Made by a program: the position numbers and the translations under genes
Notes under the pieces: generated by a model
Database searches by the model: none
What the model saw: only the letters and a program-made list of their open reading frames with translations
What the model was told of the DNA's origin: nothing
NCBI GenBank assembly: GCA_029721435.1
Contig: CM056574.1
Span: forward strand, 74,133,501 to 74,197,500
Source: Gymnothorax reevesii
Lineage: Eukaryota > Chordata > Actinopteri > Anguilliformes > Muraenidae
Length of the DNA: 64,000 nt
Direction: 5' to 3'
Shown here: positions 49,510 to 62,879 of the stretch, piece by piece
Layout of the letters: the number at the start of each line of letters is the position of its first letter
Numbering within the stretch: the first letter of the stretch is position 1

Positions 49510-51272
49510 CCTCAAAGAAGGATGATTTCATGAAAGTGCGTATAGCCACAGTTTCAGCGCTCTAGCGCGCTTCCTTACAGAGATACGAGCATATTCACTC
49601 CAATTCAGTAATATAGTCACAATTCACTGAAGTTGTTCACTTTCCCACCGAGTAACACACAGAATGGACATTTCTGACAAGCAAATCTAAAAAAAAAGAA
49701 AGTTTTTGAAAAAGTGCATATCTTCACTTCAGAAGCTTATATTCACTTAAAATTGGCCATACAAGCACATTGGACCAATCGATACAATATATGCACTGCA
49801 CTGTGATCTGAAGCTGTTCCCTGGCCAGAAGCACGCACAGTTTCACATTCTGAGCTTAAAACCTCAAAGAAGCGTGTTTTCATGAAAGTGCCTATAGCCA
49901 CAGTTTCAGCGCTCAAGCGCGCTTCCTTTCAGAGATAAACGCATAATCACTCGAATTCAGTCATATAGTCACAATTCACTCAAGTTTTTCACTTTCCCAC
50001 TGGGTTACACACAGAAAGGACATTTTTGACAAGCAAAATTTAAAAAAAAAGAAAGTTTTTGAAAAAGTGCATATCTTCACTTCAGAAGCTTATATTCACT
50101 TCCAAATGGCCATACAAGCACATTGGACCAAACGATACCATATAAGCATTGCACTGTGATCTGAAGCTGTTCCCTGGCCAGAAACACGCACAGTTTCACT
50201 TTCTGAGCTTAAAACCTCAAAGAAGCGTGTTTCCATGAAAGTGCGTATAGCCACAGTTTCAGCGCTCTAGCGCGCTTCCTTACAGAGATACGAGCATATT
50301 CACTCCAATTCAGTAATATAGTCACAATTCACTGAAGTTGTTCACTTTCCCACTGGGTTACACACAGAATGGACATTTTTGACAAGCAAAATTTAAAAAA
50401 AAGAAAGTTTTTAAAAAAGTACATATCTTCACTTCAGAAGCTTATATTCACTTAAAATTGGCCATACAAGCACATTGGACCAATCGATACAATATAAGCA
50501 TTGTACTGTGATCTGAAGCTGTTCCCTGGCCAGAAGCACGCACAGTTTCACTTTCTGAGCTTAAAACCTCAAAGAAGCGTGTTTCCATGAAAGTGCGTAT
50601 AGCCACAGTTTCAGCGCTCTAGCGCGCTTCCTTACAGAGATAAACGCATCATCACTCCAATTCAGTCATATAGTCACAATTCACTCAAGTTTGTCACTTT
50701 CCCACTGGGTTACACACAGAAAGGACATTTTTGACAAGCAAAATTTTAAAAAAAAGAAAGTTTTTGAAAAAGTGCATATCTTCACTTCAGAAGCTTCTAT
50801 TCACTTAAAATTGGCCATACAAGCACATTGGACCAATCGATACAATATATGCACTGCACTGTGATCTGAAGCTGTTCCCTGGCCAGAAGCACGCACAGTT
50901 TCACTTTCTGAGCTTAAAACCTCAAAGAAGCGTGTTTTCATGAAAGTGCGTATAGCCACAGTTTCAGCGCTCTAGCGCGCTTCCTTTCAGAGATAAACGC
51001 ATAATCACTCGAATTCAGTCATATAGTCACAATTCACTCAAGTTTTTCACTTTCCCACTGGGTTACACACAGAAAGGACATTTTTGACAAGCAAAATTTA
51101 AAAAAAAAGAAAGTTTTTGAAAAAGTGCATATCTTCACTTCAGAAGCTTATATTCACTTCCAAATGGCCATACAAGCACATTGGACCAAACGATACCATA
51201 TAAGCATTGCACTGTGATCTGAAGCTGTTCCCTGGCCAGAAACACGCACAGTTTCACTTTCTGAGCTTAAAA
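49510..51272 (+). repeat. HOR unit 20: 5-mer A B C D' B (1763 bp)
   Basis: Monomer starts are 49510, 49862, 50215, 50567 and 50920. B has gtgcctatagcc and gctcaagcgcgc. After hybrid D' the order returns to B, then a new A starts at 51273. Confidence 0.86.
50567..50919 (+). repeat. D' hybrid monomer (D head, A/F-like tail)
   Basis: The D-type head (acgcatcatcactcc, caagtttgtcactttccc, gtgcatatc, cttctattcac) changes at about 50806 to taaaattggcc, caatcgatacaat, tatgcactgcactg and ttccctggccagaagcac. Identical composites occur at 52330 and 61823. Each is followed by B instead of E, so the hybrid reset the HOR phase and was then copied. Confidence 0.84.
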
Positions 51273-53739
51273 CCTCAAAGAAGCGTGTTTCCATGAAAGT
51301 GCGTATAGCCACAGTTTCAGCGCTCTAGCGCGCTTCCTTTCAGAGATACGAGCATATTCACTCCAATTCAGTAATATAGTCACAATTCACTGAAGTTGTT
51401 CACTTTCCCACCGAGTAACACACAGAATGGACATTTCTGACAAGCAAATCTAAAAAAAAAGAAAGTTTTTGAAAAAGTGCATATCTTCACTTCAGAAGCT
51501 TATATTCACTTAAAATTGGCCATACAAGCACATTGGACCAATCGATACAATATATGCACTGCACTGTGATCTGAAGCTGTTCCCTGGCCAGAAGCACGCA
51601 CAGTTTCACATTCTGAGCTTAAAACCTCAAAGAAGCGTGTTTTCATGAAAGTGCCTATAGCCACAGTTTCAGCGCTCAAGCGCGCTTCCTTTCAGAGATA
51701 AACGCATAATCACTCGAATTCAGTCATATAGTCACAATTCACTCAAGTTTTTCACTTTCCCACTGGGTTACACACAGAAAGGACATTTTTGACAAGCAAA
51801 ATTTAAAAAAAAAGAAAGTTTTTGAAAAAGTGCATATCTTCACTTCAGAAGCTTATATTCACTTCCAAATGGCCATACAAGCACATTGGACCAAACGATA
51901 CCATATAAGCATTGCACTGTGATCTGAAGCTGTTCCCTGGCCAGAAACACGCACAGTTTCACTTTCTGAGCTTAAAACCTCAAAGAAGCGTGTTTCCATG
52001 AAAGTGCGTATAGCCACAGTTTCAGCGCTCTAGCGCGCTTCCTTACAGAGATACGAGCATATTCACTCCAATTCAGTAATATAGTCACAATTCACTGAAG
52101 TTGTTCACTTTCCCACTGGGTTACACACAGAATGGACATTTTTGACAAGCAAAATTTAAAAAAAAGAAAGTTTTTAAAAAAGTACATATCTTCACTTCAG
52201 AAGCTTATATTCACTTAAAATTGGCCATACAAGCACATTGGACCAATCGATACAATATAAGCATTGTACTGTGATCTGAAGCTGTTCCCTGGCCAGAAGC
52301 ACGCACAGTTTCACTTTCTGAGCTTAAAACCTCAAAGAAGCGTGTTTCCATGAAAGTGCGTATAGCCACAGTTTCAGCGCTCTAGCGCGCTTCCTTACAG
52401 AGATAAACGCATCATCACTCCAATTCAGTCATATAGTCACAATTCACTCAAGTTTGTCACTTTCCCACTGGGTTACACACAGAAAGGACATTTTTGACAA
52501 GCAAAATTTAAAAAAAAAGAAAGTTTTTGAAAAAGTGCATATCTTCACTTCAGAAGCTTCTATTCACTTAAAATTGGCCATACAAGCACATTGGACCAAT
52601 CGATACAATATATGCACTGCACTGTGATCTGAAGCTGTTCCCTGGCCAGAAGCACGCACAGTTTCACTTTCTGAGCTTAAAACCTCAAAGAAGCGTGTTT
52701 TCATGAAAGTGCGTATAGCCACAGTTTCAGCGCTCTAGCGCGCTTCCTTTCAGAGATAAACGCATAATCACTCGAATTCAGTCATATAGTCACAATTCAC
52801 TCAAGTTTTTCACTTTCCCACTGGGTTACACACAGAAAGGACATTTTTGACAAGCAAAATTTAAAAAAAAAGAAAGTTTTTGAAAAAGTGCATATCTTCA
52901 CTTCAGAAGCTTATATTCACTTCCAAATGGCCATACAAGCACATTGGACCAAACGATACCATATAAGCATTGCACTGTGATCTGAAGCTGTTCCCTGGCC
53001 AGAAACACGCACAGTTTCACTTTCTGAGCTTAAAACCTCAAAGAAGCGTGTTTCCATGAAAGTGCGTATAGCCACAGTTTCAGCGCTCTAGCGCGCTTCC
53101 TTTCAGAGATACGAGCATATTCACTCCAATTCAGTAATATAGTCACAATTCACTGAAGTTGTTCACTTTCCCACTGGGTTACACACAGAATGGACATTTT
53201 TGACAAGCAAAATTAAAAAAAAAGAAAGTTTTTGAAAAAGTACATATCTTCACTTCAGAAGCTTATATTCACTTAAAATTGGCCATACAAGCACATTGGA
53301 CCAATCGATACAATATAAGCATTGCACTGTGATCTGAAGCTGTTCCCTGGCCAGAAGCACGCACAGTTTCACTTTCTGAGCTTAAAACCTCAAAGAAGCG
53401 TGTTTCCATGAAAGTGCGTATAGCCACAGTTTCAGCGCTCTAGCGCGCTTCCTTACAGAGATAAACGCATCATCACTCCAATTCAGTCATATAGTCACAA
53501 TTCACTCAAGTTTGTCACTTTCCCACTGGGTTACACACAGAAAGGACATTTTTGACAAGCAAAATTTAAAAAAAAGAAAGTTTTTGAAAAAGTGCATATC
53601 TTCACTTCAGAAGCTTCTATTCACTTCCAAATGGCCATACAAGCACATTGGAACAAACGATACAATATATGCATTGCACTGTGATCTGAAGCTGTTGCCA
53701 GGCCAGAAACACGCTCAGATTCACGTTCTGAGCTTAAAA
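51273..53739 (+). repeat. HOR unit 21: 7-mer A B C D' B C D (2467 bp)
   Basis: Monomer starts are 51273, 51625, 51978, 52330, 52683, 53036 and 53388. It has seven monomers but no E, F or G. The length alone would suggest a normal 7-mer, yet the composition is different. Confidence 0.86.
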
Positions 53740-54091
53740 CCTCAAAGAAGCGTGTTTTCATGAAAGCACGTATAGCTACAGTTTCAGCGCTCTAGCGCGC
53801 TTCCTTACAGAGATACGAGCATATTCACTCCAATTCAGTAATATAGTCACAATTCACTGAAGTTGTTCACTTTCCCACCGAGTAACACACAGAATGGACA
53901 TTTCTGACAAGCAAATCTAAAAAAAAAGAAAGTTTTTGAAAAAGTGCATATCTTCACTTCAGAAGCTTATATTCACTTAAAATTGGCCATACAAGCACAT
54001 TGGACCAATCGATACAATATATGCAATGCACTGTGATCTGAAGCTGTTCCCTGGCCAGAAGCACGCACAGTTTCACATTCTGAGCTTAAAA
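53740..54091 (+). repeat. Hybrid monomer E/A
   Basis: The E-type start (gaaagcacgtatagctac, to about 53780) joins A-type sequence (agatacgagc from about 53811, then cccaccgag). The join lies within the shared tract containing the gcgctctagcgcgc dyad. The monomer at 56199 has the same join. Confidence 0.86.
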
Positions 54092-55848
54092 CCTCAAAGA
54101 AGCGTGTTTTCATGAAAGTGCGTATAGCCACAGTTTCAGCGCTCTAGCGCGCTTCCTTTCAGAGATAAACGCATAATCACTCGAATTCAGTCATATAGTC
54201 ACAATTCACTCAAGTTTTTCACTTTCCCACTGGGTTACACACAGAAAGGACATTTTTGACAAGCAAAATTAAAAAAAAAGAAAGTTTTTGAAAAAGTGCA
54301 TATCTTCACTTCAGAAGCTTATATTCACTTCCAAATGGCCATACAAGCACATTGGACCAAACGATACCATATAAGCATTGCACTGTGATCTGAAGCTGTT
54401 CCCTGGCCAGAAACACGCACAGTTTCACTTTCTGAGCTTAAAACCTCAAAGAAGCGTGTTTCCATGAAAGTGCGTATAGCCACAGTTTCAGCGCTCTAGC
54501 GCGCTTCCTTTCAGAGATACGAGCATATTCACTCCAATTCAGTAATATAGTCACAATTCACTGAAGTTGTTCACTTTCCCACTGGGTTACACACAGAATG
54601 GACATTTTTGACAAGCAAAATTAAAAAAAAAGAAAGTTTTTGAAAAAGTACATATCTTCACTTCAGAAGCTTATATTCACTTAAAATTGGCCATACAAGC
54701 ACATTGGACCAATCGATACAATATAAGCATTGCACTGTGATCTGAAGCTGTTCCCTGGCCAGAAGCACGCACAGTTTCACTTTCTGAGCTTAAAACCTCA
54801 AAGAAGCGTGTTTCCATGAAAGTGCGTATAGCCACAGTTTCAGCGCTCTAGCGCGCTTCCTTACAGAGATAAACGCATCATCACTCCAATTCAGTCATAT
54901 AGTCACAATTCACTCAAGTTTGTCACTTTCCCACTGGGTTACACACAGAAAGGACATTTTTGACAAGCAAAATTTAAAAAAAAGAAAGTTTTTGAAAAAG
55001 TGCATATCTTCACTTCAGAAGCTTCTATTCACTTCCAAATGGCCATACAAGCACATTGGAACAAACGATACAATATATGCATTGCACTGTGATCTGAAGC
55101 TGTTGCCAGGCCAGAAACACGCTCAGATTCACGTTCTGAGCTTAAAACCTCAAAGAAGCGTGTTTTCATGAAAGCACGTATAGCTACATTTTCAGCGCTC
55201 TAGCGCGCTTCCTTACAGAGATAAACGCATAATCACTCGAACTCAGTCATATAGTCACAATTCACTTAAGTTTTTTACTTTCCCACTGGGTTACACACAG
55301 AATGGACATTTTTGACAAGCAAAATTAAAAAAAAGAAAGTTTTTGAAAAAGCGCATATCTTCACTTCAGAAGCTTCTATTCACTTCCAAATGGCCATACA
55401 AGCACATTGGAACAAACGACACAATATATGCATTGGACTGTGATCTGAAGCTGTTGCCAGGCCGGAAACACGCTCAGATTCACTTTCTGAGCTTAAAACC
55501 TCAAAGAAGCATGTTTTCATGAAAGTGCGTATAGCCACAGTTTCAGCGCTCTAGCTCGCTTTCTTACAGAGATAAACGCATATTCACTCCAATTCAGTCA
55601 TATTTTCACAATTCACTCAAGATTGTCACTTTCTCACTAAGTTACACACAGAAAGGACATTTTTGACAAGCAAAACTAAAAAAAAGAAAGTTTTTGAAAA
55701 GTACATATCTTCACTTCAGAAGCTTATATTCACTTAAAATTGGCCATACAAGCACATTGGACCAATCGATACAATATATGCACTGCACTGTGATCTGAAG
55801 CTGTTGCCAGGCCGGAAACACGCTCAGATTCACTTTCTGAGCTTAAAA

Positions 55849-56198
55849 CCTCAAAGAAGCATGTTTTCATGAAAGTGCGTATAGCCACAGTTTCAGCGCT
55901 CTAGCTCGCTTTCTTACAGAGATAAACGCATATTCACTCCAATTCAGTCATATTGTCACAATTCACTCAAGTTTGTCACTTTCTCACTAAGTTACACACA
56001 GAAAGGACATTTTTGACAAGCAAAACTAAAAAAAAGAAAGTTTTTGAAAAGTACATATCTTCACTTCAGAAGCTTATATTCACTTCCAAATGGCCATACA
56101 AGCACATTGGAACAAACGATACAATATATGCATTGCACTGTGATCTGAAGCTGTTGCCAGGCCAGAAACACGCTCAGATTCACGTTCTGAGCTTAAAA
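55849..56198 (+). repeat. Hybrid monomer G3/D
   Basis: G3 (caagtttgtcactttctc, aaaactaaaa, ttgaaaagtacat) passes at about 56082 into a D tail (tccaaatgg, ggaacaaacg, ccaggccagaaac, cacgttctgag). It then leads into a copy of the E/A hybrid. Confidence 0.86.
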
Positions 56199-58657
56199 CC
56201 TCAAAGAAGCGTGTTTTCATGAAAGCACGTATAGCTACAGTTTCAGCGCTCTAGCGCGCTTCCTTACAGAGATACGAGCATATTCACTCCAATTCAGTAA
56301 TATAGTCACAATTCACTGAAGTTGTTCACTTTCCCACCGAGTAACACACAGAATGGACATTTCTGACAAGCAAATCTAAAAAAAAAGAAAGTTTTTGAAA
56401 AAGTGCATATCTTCACTTCAGAAGCTTATATTCACTTAAAATTGGCCATACAAGCACATTGGACCAATCGATACAATATATGCAATGCACTGTGATCTGA
56501 AGCTGTTCCCTGGCCAGAAGCACGCACAGTTTCACATTCTGAGCTTAAAACCTCAAAGAAGCGTGTTTTCATGAAAGTGCGTATAGCCACAGTTTCAGCG
56601 CTCTAGCGCGCTTCCTTTCAGAGATAAACGCATAATCACTCGAATTCAGTCATATAGTCACAATTCACTCAAGTTTTTCACTTTCCCACTGGGTTACACA
56701 CAGAAAGGACATTTTTGACAAGCAAAATTAAAAAAAAAGAAAGTTTTTGAAAAAGTGCATATCTTCACTTCAGAAGCTTATATTCACTTCCAAATGGCCA
56801 TACAAGCACATTGGACCAAACGATACCATATAAGCATTGCACTGTGATCTGAAGCTGTTCCCTGGCCAGAAACACGCACAGTTTCACTTTCTGAGCTTAA
56901 AACCTCAAAGAAGCGTGTTTCCATGAAAGTGCGTATAGCCACAGTTTCAGCGCTCTAGCGCGCTTCCTTTCAGAGATACGAGCATATTCACTCCAATTCA
57001 GTAATATAGTCACAATTCACTGAAGTTGTTCACTTTCCCACTGGGTTACACACAGAATGGACATTTTTGACAAGCAAAATTAAAAAAAAAGAAAGTTTTT
57101 GAAAAAGTACATATCTTCACTTCAGAAGCTTATATTCACTTAAAATTGGCCATACAAGCACATTGGACCAATCGATACAATATAAGCATTGCACTGTGAT
57201 CTGAAGCTGTTCCCTGGCCAGAAGCACGCACAGTTTCACTTTCTGAGCTTAAAACCTCAAAGAAGCGTGTTTCCATGAAAGTGCGTATAGCCACAGTTTC
57301 AGCGCTCTAGCGCGCTTCCTTACAGAGATAAACGCATAATCACTCCAATTCAGTCATATCGTCACAATTCACTCAAGTTTGTCACTTTCCCACTGGGTTA
57401 CACACAGAAAGGACATTTTTGACAAGCAAAATTTAAAAAAAAGAAAGTTTTTGAAAAAGTGCATATCTTCACTTCAGAAGCTTCTATTCACTTCCAAATG
57501 GCCATACAAGCACATTGGAACAAACGATACAATATATGCATTGCACTGTGATCTGAAGCTGTTGCCAGGCCAGAAACACGCTCAGATTCACGTTCTGAGC
57601 TTAAAACCTCATAGAAGCGTGTTTTCATGAAAGCACGTATAGCTACATTTTCAGCGCTCTAGCGCGCTTCCTTACAGAGATAAACGCATAATCACTCGAA
57701 CTCAGTCATATAGTCACAATTCACTTAAGTTTTTTACTTTCCCACTGGGTTACACACAGAATGGACATTTTTGACCAGCAAAATTAAAAAAAAGAAAGTT
57801 TTTGAAAAAGCGCATATCTTCACTTCAGAAGCTTCTATTCACTTCCAAATGGCCATACAAGCACATTGGAACAAACGACACAATATATGCATTGGACTGT
57901 GATCTGAAGCTGTTGCCAGGCCGGAAACACGCTCAGATTCACTTTCTGAGCTTAAAACCTCAAAGAAGCATGTTTTCATGAAAGTGCGTATAGCCACAGT
58001 TTCAGCGCTCTAGCTCGCTTTCTTACAGAGATAAACGCATATTCACTCCAATTCAGTCATATTTTCACAATTCACTCAAGATTGTCACTTTCTCACTAAG
58101 TTACACACAGAAAGGACATTTTTGACAAGCAAAACTAAAAAAAAGAAAGTTTTTGAAAAGTACATATCTTCACTTCAGAAGCTTATATTCACTTAAAATT
58201 GGCCATACAAGCACATTGGACCAATCGATACAATATATGCACTGCACTGTGATCTGAAGCTGTTGCCAGGCCGGAAACACGCTCAGATTCACTTTCTGAG
58301 CTTAAAACCTCAAAGAAGCATGTTTTCATGAAAGTGCGTATAGCCACAGTTTCAGCGCTCTAGCTCGCTTTCTTACAGAGATAAACGCATATTCACTCCA
58401 ATTCAGTCATATTGTCACAATTCACTCAAGTTTGTCACTTTCTCACTAAGTTACACACAGAAAGGACATTTTTGACAAGCAAAACTAAAAAAAAGAAAGT
58501 TTTTGAAAAGTACATATCTTCACTTCAGAAGCTTATATTCACTTAAAATTGGCCATACAAGCACATTGGACCAATCGATACAATATATGCACTGCATTGT
58601 GATCTGAAGCTGTTGCCAGGCTGGAAACACGCTCAGATTCACTTTCTGAGCTTAAAA
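56199..58657 (+). repeat. HOR unit 23: 7-mer E/A B C D E F G3 (2459 bp)
   Basis: Monomer starts are 56199, 56551, 56903, 57255, 57607, 57958 and 58308. It is a near-identical tandem copy of the preceding unit, sharing its private variants. Own changes are cctcatagaag at 57607 and gaccagcaaaa near 57774. Confidence 0.88.
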
Positions 58658-60765
58658 CCTCAAAGAAGGAGGATTTCATGAAAGTGCGTATAGCCACAGT
58701 TTCAGCGCTCTAGCGCGCTTCCTTACAGAGATACGAGCATATTCACTCCAATTCAGTAATATAGTCACAATTCACTGAAGTTGTTCACTTTCCCACCGAG
58801 TAACACACAGAATGGACATTTCTGACAAGCAAATCTAAAAAAAAAGAAAGTTTTTGAAAAAGTGCATATCTTCACTTCAGAAGCTTATATTCACTTAAAA
58901 TTGGCCATACAAGCACATTGGACCAATCGATACAATATATGCAATGCACTGTGATCTGAAGCTGTTCCCTGGCCAGAAGCACGCACACTTTCACATTCTG
59001 AGCTTAAAACCTCAAAGAAGCGTGTTTTCATGAAAGTGCGTATAGCCACAGTTTCAGCGCTCTAGCGCGCTTCCTTTCAGAGATAAACGCATAATCACTC
59101 GAATTCAGTCATATAGTCACAATTCACTCAAGTTTTTCACTTTCCCACTGGGTTACACACAGAAAGGACATTTTTGACAAGCAAAATTTAAAAAAAAAGA
59201 AAGTTTTTGAAAAAGTGCATATCTTCACTTCAGAAGCTTATATTCACTTCCAAATGGCCATACAAGCACATTGGACCAAACGATACCATATAAGCATTGC
59301 ACTGTGATCTGAAGCTGTTCCCTGGCCAGAAACACGCACAGTTTCACTTTCTGAGCTTAAAACCTCAAAGAAGCGTGTTTCCATGAAAGTGCGTAAAGCC
59401 ACAGTTTCAGCGCTCTAGCGCGCTTCCTTACAGAGATACGAGCATATTCACTCCAATTCAGTAATATAGTCACAATTCACTGAAGTTGTTCACTTTCCCA
59501 CTGGGTTACACACAGAATGGACATTTTTGACAAGCAAAATTAAAAAAAAAGAAAGTTTTTAAAAAAGTACATATCTTCACTTCAGAAGCTTATATTCACT
59601 TAAAATTGGCCATACAAGCACATTGGACCAATCGATACAATATAAGCATTGCACTGTGATCTGAAGCTGTTCCCTGGCCAGAAGCACGCACAGTTTCACT
59701 TTTTGAGCTTAAAACCTCAAAGAAGCGTGTTTCCATGAAAGTGCGTATAGCCACAGTTTCAGCGCTCTAGCGCGCTTCCTTACAGAGATAAACGCATCAT
59801 CACTCCAATTCAGTCATATAGTCACAATTCACTCAAGTTTGTCACTTTCCCACTGGGTTACACACAGAAAGGACATTTTTGACAAGCAAAATTAAAAAAA
59901 AGAAAGTTTTTGAAAAAGTGCATATCTTCACTTCAGAAGCTTCTATTCACTTCCAAATGGCCATACAAGCACATTGGAACAAACGATACAATATATGCAT
60001 TGCACTGTGATCTGAAGCTGTTGCCAGGCCAGAAACACGCTCAGATTCACGTTCTGAGCTTAAAACCTCAAAGAAGCGTGTTTTCATGAAAGCACGTATA
60101 GCTACAGTTTCAGCGCTCTAGCGCGCTTCCTTACAGAGATAAACGCATAATCACTCCAATTCAGTCATATTGTCACAATTCACTCAAGATTGTCACTTTC
60201 TCACTAAGTTACACACAGAAAGGACATTTTTGACAAGCAAAACTAAAAAAAAGAAAGTTTTTGAAAAGTACATATCTTCACTTCAGAAGCTTATATTCAC
60301 TTAAAATTGGCCATACAAGCACATTGGACCAATCGATACAATATATGCACTGCACTGTGATCTGAAGCTGTTGCCAGGCCGGAAACACGCTCAGATTCAC
60401 TTTCTGAGCTTAAAACCTCAAAGAAGCATGTTTTCATGAAAGTGCGTATAGCCACAGTTTCAGCGCTCTAGCTCGCTTTCTTACAGAGATAAACGCATAT
60501 TCACTCCAATTCAGTCATATTGTCACAATTCACTCAAGTTTGTCACTTTCTCACTAAGTTACACACAGAAAGGACATTTTTGACAAGCAAAACTAAAAAA
60601 AAGAAAGTTTTTGAAAAGTACATATCTTCACTTCAGAAGCTTATATTCACTTAAAATTGGCCATACAAGCACATTGGACCAATCGATACAATATATGCAC
60701 TGCATTGTGATCTGAAGCTGTTGCCAGGCCGGAAACACGCTCAGATTCACTTTCTGAGCTTAAAA
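58658..60765 (+). repeat. HOR unit 24: 6-mer A B C D E/F G3 (2108 bp)
   Basis: Monomer starts are 58658, 59010, 59363, 59715, 60066 and 60416. It resembles 47402-49509 (gtgcgtaaagcc, ctttttgagc) but keeps B and has fused E with F. Confidence 0.87.
60066..60415 (+). repeat. Hybrid monomer E/F
   Basis: The E start (gaaagcacgtatagctac, acgcataatc to 60150) continues as F (ccaattcagtcatattg from 60153, caagattgtc, ctcactaag). Exactly one monomer length is lost and the register is preserved, as expected from in-phase unequal crossing-over. Confidence 0.87.
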
Positions 60766-62879
60766 CCTCAAAGAAGGATGATTTCATGAAAGTGCGTATA
60801 GCCACAGTTTCAGCGCTCTAGCGCGCTTCCTTACAGAGATACGAGCATATTCACTCCAATTCAGTAATATAGTCACAATTCACTGAAGTTGTTCACTTTC
60901 CCACCGAGTAACACACAGAATGGACATTTCTGACAAGCAAATCTAAAAAAAAAGAAAGTTTTTGAAAAAGTGCATATCTTCACTTCAGAAGCTTATATTC
61001 ACTTAAAATTGGCCATACAAGCACATTGGACCAATCGATACAATATATGCACTGCACTGTGATCTGAAGCTGTTCCCTGGCCAGAAGCACGCACAGTTTC
61101 ACATTCTGAGCTTAAAACCTCAAAGAAGCGTGTTTTCATGAAAGTGCCTATAGCCACAGTTTCAGCGCTCAAGCGCGCTTCCTTTCAGAGATAAACGCAT
61201 AATCACTCGAATTCAGTCATATAGTCACAATTCACTCAAGTTTTTCACTTTCCCACTGGGTTACACACAGAAAGGACATTTTTGACAAGCAAAATTTAAA
61301 AAAAAAGAAAGTTTTTGAAAAAGTGCATATCTTCACTTCAGAAGCTTATATTCACTTCCAAATGGCCATACAAGCACATTGGACCAAACGATACCATATA
61401 AGCATTGCACTGTGATCTGAAGCTGTTCCCTGGCCAGAAACACGCACAGTTTCACTTTCTGAGCTTAAAACCTCAAAGAAGCGTGTTTCCATGAAAGTGC
61501 GTATAGCCACAGTTTCAGCGCTCTAGCGCGCTTCCTTACAGAGATACGAGCATATTCACTCCAATTCAGTAATATAGTCACAATTCACTGAAGTTGTTCA
61601 CTTTCCCACTGGGTTACACACAGAATGGACATTTTTGACAAGCAAAATTTAAAAAAAAGAAAGTTTTTAAAAAAGTACATATCTTCACTTCAGAAGCTTA
61701 TATTCACTTAAAATTGGCCATACAAGCACATTGGACCAATCGATACAATATAAGCATTGTACTGTGATCTGAAGCTGTTCCCTGGCCAGAAGCACGCACA
61801 GTTTCACTTTCTGAGCTTAAAACCTCAAAGAAGCGTGTTTCCATGAAAGTGCGTATAGCCACAGTTTCAGCGCTCTAGCGCGCTTCCTTACAGAGATAAA
61901 CGCATCATCACTCCAATTCAGTCATATAGTCACAATTCACTCAAGTTTGTCACTTTCCCACTGGGTTACACACAGAATGGACATTTTTGACAAGCAAAAT
62001 TAAAAAAAAAGAAAGTTTTTGAAAAAGTGCATATCTTCACTTCAGAAGCTTCTATTCACTTAAAATTGGCCATACAAGCACATTGGACCAATCGATACAA
62101 TATATGCACTGCACTGTGATCTGAAGCTGTTCCCTGGCCAGAAGCACGCACAGTTTCACTTTCTGAGCTTAAAACCTCAAAGAAGCGTGTTTTCATGAAA
62201 GTGCGTATAGCCACAGTTTCAGCGCTCTAGCGCGCTTCCTTTCAGAGATAAACGCATAATCACTCGAATTCAGTCATATAGTCACAATTCACTCAAGTTT
62301 TTCACTTTCCCACTGGGTTACACACAGAAAGGACATTTTTGACAAGCAAAATTTAAAAAAAAAGAAAGTTTTTGAAAAAGTGCATATCTTCACTTCAGAA
62401 GCTTATATTCACTTCCAAATGGCCATACAAGCACATTGGACCAAACGATACCATATAAGCATTGCACTGTGATCTGAAGCTGTTCCCTGGCCAGAAACAC
62501 GCACAGTTTCACTTTCTGAGCTTAAAACCTCAAAGAAGCGTGTTTCCATGAAAGTGCGTATAGCCACAGTTTCAGCGCTCTAGCGCGCTTCCTTTCAGAG
62601 ATACGAGCATATTCACTCCAATTCAGTAATATAGTCACAATTCACTGAAGTTGTTCACTTTCCCACTGGGTTACACACAGAATGGACATTTTTGACAAGC
62701 AAAATTAAAAAAAAAGAAAGTTTTTGAAAAAGTACATATCTTCACTTCAGAAGCTTATATTCACTTAAAATTGGCCATACAAGCACATTGGACCAATCGA
62801 TACAATATATGCACTGCATTGTGATCTGAAGCTGTTGCCAGGCCGGAAACACGCTCAGATTCACTTTCTGAGCTTAAAA
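60766..62879 (+). repeat. HOR unit 25: 6-mer A B C D' B C/G (2114 bp)
   Basis: Monomer starts are 60766, 61118, 61471, 61823, 62175 and 62528. It has the same A B C D' B front as units 49510 and 51273, closed by a C/G hybrid. Confidence 0.86.
62528..62879 (+). repeat. Hybrid monomer C/G
   Basis: C-type bases (agatacgagc, cactgggttac, ttgaaaaagtacat) give way between about 62735 and 62810 to a G-type tail (tatgcactgcattg, gttgccaggccggaaac). It is followed by ggatgatttcatg, the A start found at 49510 and 60766. Confidence 0.84.

Larger units (their letters stand above)
53740..56198 (+). repeat. HOR unit 22: 7-mer E/A B C D E F G/D (2459 bp)
   Basis: Monomer starts are 53740, 54092, 54444, 54796, 55148, 55499 and 55849. 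Private changes agctacattttcag and cgaactcag in E, aacgacacaat late in E, and tattttcac in F recur one unit later. Confidence 0.87.
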
